24,770 nt of DNA from a virus. Location of the stretch: the IMG/VR virus record IMGVR_UViG_3300027749_000461, positions 1 through 24,770 of that record. One strand, 5' to 3'. The stretch's first letter is position 1. Each line of letters opens with the position of its first letter. Both the position numbers and the translations under genes were made by a program. A model generated the notes under the pieces. It did not search any database. It had not been told where the DNA came from and saw only the letters and a list, made by a program, of their open reading frames with translations. Below are positions 20,860 to 24,770 of the stretch, one piece after another.

Positions 20860-21192
20860 ATGAAAAAGGCATTGGTAATCATAAGTTTGTTAGTAACCGC
20901 TAACTCGTTTGCATATCAAGAAGATCCGCATGAAGAGTTCAATATGACTCGTAACATGACCAATCGAACAACAATTACATTTAGACCTGTAGCCAATGTA
21001 CAAGCTGCCTGTGATGCAGAAAGCAAACGTTTGACTGGACAGGGTTTTGGATTTGGTGTGGATGCTTGCAGCTTTTGGAATGACCAAGGCACCCAGTGTA
21101 CAATCATTACTGGACCTACCGCAAACTTCCACACAATTGGACATGAAGTAAGACATTGCATTCAAGGTAATTTTCATGCAGGAAAAAAATAA
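20860..21192 (+). CDS. Small secreted zincin-like protein
   Basis: This 110-residue protein has a Sec signal peptide (about 1-18, MKKALVIISLLVTANSFA). The mature part has four Cys (51, 70, 80, 100) that could form two disulfides. H95-EVR-H99 followed by H106 is an HExxH zinc-protease signature with a plausible third ligand, as in GHEVRHCIQGNFH. AGAGG upstream is the ribosome-binding site. It probably acts in the periplasm. Protease activity is inferred from the motif only, since the protein is very small. Confidence 0.6.
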   Translation: MKKALVIISLLVTANSFAYQEDPHEEFNMTRNMTNRTTITFRPVANVQAACDAESKRLTGQGFGFGVDACSFWNDQGTQCTIITGPTANFHTIGHEVRHCIQGNFHAGKK

Positions 21193-21730
21193 AAAAGTAG
21201 CAAGCAGTCACGAACGACACACCTTCCAAAAAGAAGGGTATATCAAACGCTGTGAGGAAAAAGGTGAAGAGCCTAGTCCTGACGTTGTTAATATGTACAA
21301 CTCTTTTAGAGATCAGGATGAGGCTGATCTTGTTGATCCAACATGGCAAAAAAACAACATGGAATACGATTTGCGGGCCAGTAAAGAAATGTGCGACAAA
21401 GTCAAACAGTCAGACAACTATGCTCAAAACTTGTATGCGGCTATGTGCAACATGACTTGGCAAAGCAGAGAGTTTTGGCAGGAACTAAAAGGTGAAGCTT
21501 GGAGTTGCAGTTGGCGACACGCTGGCGGCATCATTGCTGACATGCAGGAAAAGGGTGACTACATTGATTGGTACTGTAGCGGCATTGGTAATAGTGAAGA
21601 TGGCTACGGTCTTGCAGGCAACAAACCTGAACAAGGTGCTTATGTGCCAGAAGGTGTTGTTACGGAAGAAATTGAATTGGATTTGAACCGTTTGGGTTGG
21701 AGACCAATTCCTTGGAGTGATGATGAATAA
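21176..21730 (+). CDS. Unknown phage protein, Trp/Cys-containing
   Basis: This 184-residue protein has a polar N-terminus, then NMTWQSREFWQELKGEAWSCSWRHAGG and a C-terminal WYCSGIGNSED and YVPEGVVTEEIELDLNRLGW. The layout looks like a compact globular domain with an acidic tail. It overlaps the secreted gene by 17 bases. No function is recognised. Repeated residues W, C and H suggest a possible metal site. Confidence 0.65.
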   Translation: MQEKNKKVASSHERHTFQKEGYIKRCEEKGEEPSPDVVNMYNSFRDQDEADLVDPTWQKNNMEYDLRASKEMCDKVKQSDNYAQNLYAAMCNMTWQSREFWQELKGEAWSCSWRHAGGIIADMQEKGDYIDWYCSGIGNSEDGYGLAGNKPEQGAYVPEGVVTEEIELDLNRLGWRPIPWSDDE

Positions 21731-21745
21731 CAGAGTAAATACACA

Positions 21746-21916
21746 ATGGAAAAACTAACATTTAACGCAGAAGATATATTTGAAGACATTCCTGGAGATC
21801 CGGACAATGTTATTATGAAACTTCCGCCTGAGCTCTTGGAGCACACCGGCTGGAAAGACGGAGACACGTTAAACATTGAAATCGAGGATGGCGCCATTGT
21901 GATTAGTAAAGTATGA
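21746..21916 (+). CDS. AbrB/MazE-like (SpoVT-AbrB type) small protein
   Basis: This 56-residue protein ends with MKLPPELLEHTGWKDGDTLN and IEIEDGAIVISKV, which matches the swapped-hairpin AbrB fold found in transcription regulators and MazE-type antitoxins (the LPxELLxxxGWxxGDxLxI signature). The N-terminus (LTFNAEDIFEDIPGDPDN) is acidic and unlike a DNA-binding arm. It overlaps the IF-1 gene as ATGA, so translation is coupled. No toxin gene is adjacent. Confidence 0.65.
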   Translation: MEKLTFNAEDIFEDIPGDPDNVIMKLPPELLEHTGWKDGDTLNIEIEDGAIVISKV

Positions 21917-22131
21917 GTAAAGACGATGTAATTGAATTAACCGGACAGGTTGAAGAAGTATTGCCCGGGAATATGTTTAGAGTAAAAGTTGATAATATGC
22001 CTAATTTGTTACTTTGCTATTTGGGCGGAAAACTTAAACAGAATAAAATAAGAATTATCTTGGGAGATAATGTAAGACTAGAAGTCAGTACATACGATCT
22101 CTCAAAAGGTAGAGTAACTTATAGGTTGTAA
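21913..22131 (+). CDS. infA: Translation initiation factor IF-1 homologue
   Basis: This 72-residue protein is the same length as bacterial IF-1. It follows the family throughout: IELTGQVEEVLPGNMFRVKV, then LGGKLKQNKIRIILGDNVRL and EVSTYDLSKGRVTYRL, which correspond to IF-1 segments ending in YDLSKGRI. IF-1 is an OB-fold protein that occupies the ribosomal A site during 30S initiation. The sequence deviates in the middle (NMPNLLLCYLGG instead of the usual HVVTAHISG). A phage copy could favour initiation on phage mRNAs or replace the host factor. It starts in the stop of the AbrB-like gene. Confidence 0.88.
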   Translation: MSKDDVIELTGQVEEVLPGNMFRVKVDNMPNLLLCYLGGKLKQNKIRIILGDNVRLEVSTYDLSKGRVTYRL

Positions 22132-22133
22132 TA

Positions 22134-22796
22134 ATGAATATAATTCTCGAACGTGTGTTCAATGTATGTAAGACAGTTCGAGAATCTAGTCCTGAGCAGA
22201 CTACTTTCAAAAAGTTAATAGGTCGTACCCGCAATACATTCAAGCTACACAATTTTGATATTGCTATTAAAACCAAAAAAGATCAAGATTTAGAAGCAGA
22301 CAAATGGTATGTCATGGCGTACTATGACAGTGAGAATGATTTCAATATGGACACAGCTATCGAAGTCATAGTGTATCACAATTTGCAAGGCGACGAACCG
22401 TTTGGCTCTCATCAGGTAACTAGTTTCCTTACAGAAATCTTTGATGCCACTGTACATGAGTTCCGGCACCAATATCAAAGTATACGGCGTGATCATAATC
22501 AATACGGTGAACACGTTGACACGCCATACGAGCGTTATCTAGCAGACGACGATGAATTGGATGCTTATGCTTTTAGCATAGCAATTGAACTGCTACGCAC
22601 AATGGATGCTGAACGTGCCAAGCGCAGAATGAGCAGAATAAGTGTTTTGAGCAAGATGCGTACAGGTGCTCAATTTTCTAGTCCGCAACTAAAAGCCTAC
22701 ATTGGCCACTTTGGCTTGAACAATCTAACCAAAAAGTTATCAAAAAAGATATATCATCACTTGAATACAGTTGACAAAAGATACGTTTTCATGTAA
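22134..22796 (+). CDS. Zincin-like phage protein (HExxH)
   Basis: In this 220-residue protein H108-EFR-H112 (DATVHEFRHQY) followed by E141 in LADDDELDAYAFSI fits a gluzincin-type HExxH...E arrangement. It is cytoplasmic (no signal peptide). It could be a protease with a narrow target, such as a phage structural protein or a host factor, but a non-catalytic zinc fold is equally possible. The C-terminal 60 residues are basic (MSRISVLSKMRTG, NNLTKKLSKKIY). It starts two bases after the IF-1 stop, and its own stop lies in the -10 box of the next promoter. Confidence 0.62.
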   Translation: MNIILERVFNVCKTVRESSPEQTTFKKLIGRTRNTFKLHNFDIAIKTKKDQDLEADKWYVMAYYDSENDFNMDTAIEVIVYHNLQGDEPFGSHQVTSFLTEIFDATVHEFRHQYQSIRRDHNQYGEHVDTPYERYLADDDELDAYAFSIAIELLRTMDAERAKRRMSRISVLSKMRTGAQFSSPQLKAYIGHFGLNNLTKKLSKKIYHHLNTVDKRYVFM

Positions 22797-22799
22797 AAT
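22771..22799 (+). promoter_or_regulatory. Sigma70-type promoter (TTGACA-17-TAAAAT)
   Basis: TTGACA (22771-22776), 17 bases, TAAAAT (22794-22799). It lies within the 3' end of the zincin-like gene and its stop codon, just before the next gene. Confidence 0.75.
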
Positions 22800-22829
22800 A
22801 CACGTATAGAAACTAACAAAGTGAGCAAC

Positions 22830-23516
22830 ATGAAAACGTTTCCTACACAACAAGTTTTAGAACTGGCTTGTGCCGCACAGCGAGTTAACGGTGCATATCT
22901 TAAGGAACCAGTGCCAGTATTAGCGGCAGACTTTACTTATATGTACTCAAAACAATCTAATAAAATGATGATGTTGTGTACAGTAAATCCTAATAACTGG
23001 ACAGCTGATCCAAAAGATGCTCCTATGCCACTTCGTGTGTTGCCCGAAGATATCATATCAGCAGAAGAGATTAAAACATATTTTAAACGACTGTTGTTTG
23101 CAGCCATCGAAGGTGAAAACGAATTTCAAACTAATATCAATAGTTTTTTGAGTGACAATACAATTGAACTTAAAAACTTTGGATACATTGCCTGCTTGCC
23201 AAGTGTCTATGCTAGAGATAGGGTGCAGAACAAGATCAAAAAAGTTGCACGACAAGCAGAAGAAGGTTATCTTGGAGAAATTGGTAGCCAGCTAAAAGAT
23301 TTAGATTGCGAAATACTTGAATCAGTTAAGTCAAAAAACTTTGAAGGTTACAATATTTCTGCTATAATAAACAACAGAATGGCTTCTTGGTTAAACAAAA
23401 CTGCACTGGCACTGGGTCCGTGTGTAATTGTCAAAGCCAAAGTTAAAGATCACACTAAACACTGGAAGCATCAAAATGATGTGACTAGGTTAAATTACGT
23501 TAAGGCAGTACAATAA
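22830..23516 (+). CDS. Unknown phage protein
   Basis: This 228-residue protein starts at ATG 22830; GTG 22821 would add three residues. It has hydrophobic core strands (NFGYIACLPSVYARDRV) and many basic helices (NKIKKVARQAEEGYLGEIGS, SWLNKTALALGPCVIVKAKV). The KVKDHTKHWKHQ end is basic, and nucleic-acid contact is possible. The sigma70 promoter immediately upstream suggests early expression. No family is recognised. Confidence 0.65.
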   Translation: MKTFPTQQVLELACAAQRVNGAYLKEPVPVLAADFTYMYSKQSNKMMMLCTVNPNNWTADPKDAPMPLRVLPEDIISAEEIKTYFKRLLFAAIEGENEFQTNINSFLSDNTIELKNFGYIACLPSVYARDRVQNKIKKVARQAEEGYLGEIGSQLKDLDCEILESVKSKNFEGYNISAIINNRMASWLNKTALALGPCVIVKAKVKDHTKHWKHQNDVTRLNYVKAVQ

Positions 23517-23737
23517 TGTATAAAACAATTTGCACAGAAGTCGAAGTAGATGTCGATTTGAGTGACTTTGACACTGAAGACTTGATTGAAGAATTAGAAA
23601 GCCGTGGCACCGGTGTCAGTGACTTTGGCGACGGCAAAGAAATACTGGAGTCTATTCACGCAAAGCGTAGACTGGGAAAAGATTATCAAACTGAATTGGA
23701 TCAATTGATCTGGGCAGGACTAGGAAAATTTATATGA
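23516..23737 (+). CDS. Small acidic orphan protein
   Basis: This 73-residue protein is rich in Asp and Glu (TEVEVDVDLSDFDTEDLIEELESRG). It shares its first base with the previous stop and overlaps the next gene as ATGA. Acidic proteins of this size in phages sometimes mimic nucleic acid or bind basic partners, but nothing here proves that. Confidence 0.6.
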   Translation: MYKTICTEVEVDVDLSDFDTEDLIEELESRGTGVSDFGDGKEILESIHAKRRLGKDYQTELDQLIWAGLGKFI

Positions 23738-23925
23738 GTACATGGACATTTAGAACATTAATGACTATCTTAGGCATAGTCATCATTGCACAACTAGTTA
23801 TGTTAGTAATTACCAAGCCTAGACCTATTATGTGTTTAGGTGGAGTCATTATGGAACAACACGATGACATGTGGATACAAGTTGGAATATTCCCTAAATT
23901 TTGTGTGCCTATAGATAAGGATTGA
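23734..23925 (+). CDS. Small membrane protein
   Basis: In this 63-residue protein residues about 7-27 (RTLMTILGIVIIAQLVMLVI) form one transmembrane segment, followed by a basic TKPRP and an exposed tail with two Cys. Topology is probably N-in or signal-anchor. It overlaps the acidic protein gene as ATGA. The function is unknown. Confidence 0.6.
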   Translation: MSTWTFRTLMTILGIVIIAQLVMLVITKPRPIMCLGGVIMEQHDDMWIQVGIFPKFCVPIDKD

Positions 23926-23926
23926 T

Positions 23927-24283
23927 ATGAGCGGTTGGAATACAATTCAAAGAATTCGCAATATCGAAGAAAAAATCGATCAACTGGGCTTTAAGTTCAG
24001 CAAGAGTAAACATACCGATTGGTCAGAAGATCACGGTGCTCTAAGCCTTGTGCCAAAAGATCATGATGCCCTGCCAATTTACAGCCGTGATGCGGAACTG
24101 TTTGTTGGTAGTTTGGAACGACTAGAAGATTGGCTAGCCGGTGTGCGCTGGGCCCGTGAATACGACATGATGTTAAAGTTAAGCGATGAAAAGAAACGTA
24201 CTGCCGCTGAACAAAAAGAAAAGAATCGACAATTGATGCGTACCCTTAAAGAAGGCCGACGTGTGGAAGGTGTAGTAGAATGA
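23927..24283 (+). CDS. Unknown phage protein with charged C-terminal helix
   Basis: This 118-residue protein has an N-terminal helix (TIQRIRNIEEKIDQLGFKFS), a middle DHGALSLVPKDHDALPIY, and a long charged helix (LKLSDEKKRTAAEQKEKNRQ) that could form a coiled coil. It starts one base after the previous stop and overlaps the next gene as ATGA. No family is recognised. Confidence 0.62.
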   Translation: MSGWNTIQRIRNIEEKIDQLGFKFSKSKHTDWSEDHGALSLVPKDHDALPIYSRDAELFVGSLERLEDWLAGVRWAREYDMMLKLSDEKKRTAAEQKEKNRQLMRTLKEGRRVEGVVE

Positions 24284-24750
24284 AAAAGATATATTACGAA
24301 AAGATTGGACGCAAGTACGTGCCAGTTGCCGAGTATGACAACGACTTTCTAGACAGCTTTACTAAGGGTACACACTTGGTCATGAGCTATCCCGGCGGAT
24401 CCAGTCGCAGATACAATATCGATCCTAACTATGCCGCAATGATTGCCGCTGGCCGAGTTGCCGAAGATGCTATCTGTAAGGCTATCTCAAAAGCCAGTGA
24501 ACTACGGCCAAAGAGTACTCCCATTACTCCAGGACAAAAGAAGGCCTGGGAAAAGTTGGCAAAAGAGTTTGGCGATGATCTTTGCACACTGCACGGACTC
24601 AGTGTACATGACTGTGCTGAAGCAGGAGTCCGAGCCATGATGCTGGAAGCTGACAAGTTATTGTCTAACCCAACTGTACGTAAGGCATACGAAAAGTTTT
24701 TATTTGTAGCAGAATTAACGAGAGATCATAATGAGCAAAGCAAAACATAA
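24280..24750 (+). CDS. Unknown phage protein
   Basis: This 156-residue protein has an N-terminal beta-like region (KKIYYEKIGRKYVPVAEYDN) followed by helical parts, with TPGQKKAWEKLAKEFGDDLC and HDCAEAGVRAMMLEADKL. It is coupled to the preceding gene by ATGA and overlaps the next start by 20 bases. The function is unknown. Confidence 0.62.
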   Translation: MKKIYYEKIGRKYVPVAEYDNDFLDSFTKGTHLVMSYPGGSSRRYNIDPNYAAMIAAGRVAEDAICKAISKASELRPKSTPITPGQKKAWEKLAKEFGDDLCTLHGLSVHDCAEAGVRAMMLEADKLLSNPTVRKAYEKFLFVAELTRDHNEQSKT

Positions 24751-24770
24751 ACCTCACCAATGGATTGACG
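24731..24770 (+). CDS. Start of an unknown gene (runs off the window)
   Basis: ATG 24731 begins MSKAKHKPHQWID and stays open to the window end. It overlaps the previous gene by 20 bases, the overlap style used throughout. Too little is visible to name it. Confidence 0.5.
   Translation, partial: MSKAKHKPHQWID

Overview
The window looks like part of a large, AT-rich tailed-phage genome (Caudoviricetes, probably a big lytic virus of a Gram-negative, likely proteobacterial, host). The signs are tightly packed and overlapping small genes (ATGA and TAATG junctions), tRNA genes with encoded CCA, a tail-fibre/receptor-binding protein and many small orphan ORFs. The Gram-negative host is suggested by an ADP-heptose (LPS core sugar) gene set, two Sec signal peptides and a TctC/Bug-type periplasmic binding protein; Bug proteins are most expanded in Burkholderiales.

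Layout. (1) 1-2660, plus strand: end of an unknown gene, tRNA-Val(UAC), a split and reordered heptose kinase/nucleotidyltransferase pair, an HldD-type epimerase whose 3' end is replaced by a tRNA-Cys(GCA) gene, and a small 2-oxoglutarate (2OG) oxygenase-like gene. (2) 2661-3340: no ORF, but a strongly structured RNA locus. Four repeated units share a covarying 7-bp closing stem and an invariant ACAGCAA element two bases after its 5' strand. It runs into the ribosome-binding site of a DUF2828 (TROVE/Ro60-like plus vWA) gene at 3341-4753, suggesting a phage Ro60-like ribonucleoprotein. (3) 4776-7290: terminator and sigma70-type promoters framing small genes, a Cys-based phosphatase, a P-loop kinase and a metallophosphoesterase. 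(4) 7347-8835: tail fibre and an orphan. (5) 8807-20638, minus strand and visibly more AT-rich: an accessory block with eight 2OG-oxygenase-like genes (four tandem paralogues), an acyl desaturase, a GNAT, a TylF-like methyltransferase, a minimal PLP aminotransferase-like protein, a PP-loop (asparagine-synthase-like) protein and a TctC/Bug protein. One DUF1289 gene inside the block points the other way. (6) 20690-24770, plus strand: an aberrant class II tRNA-like gene with its own promoter, two zincin-like proteins, an AbrB-like protein overlapping a phage-encoded IF-1, and small orphans running off the window.

How it may work together (inference). Host-type sigma70 promoters with exact 17-bp spacing drive the RNA/nucleotide-processing and translation genes. 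TATAAATA-like boxes next to the tail gene and some other genes hint at T4-like late transcription. The minus-strand block reads like a small-molecule, lipid or surface-modification cassette. The strongest candidates for undescribed biology are the four-unit RNA with its DUF2828 partner and the 2OG-oxygenase-rich block.
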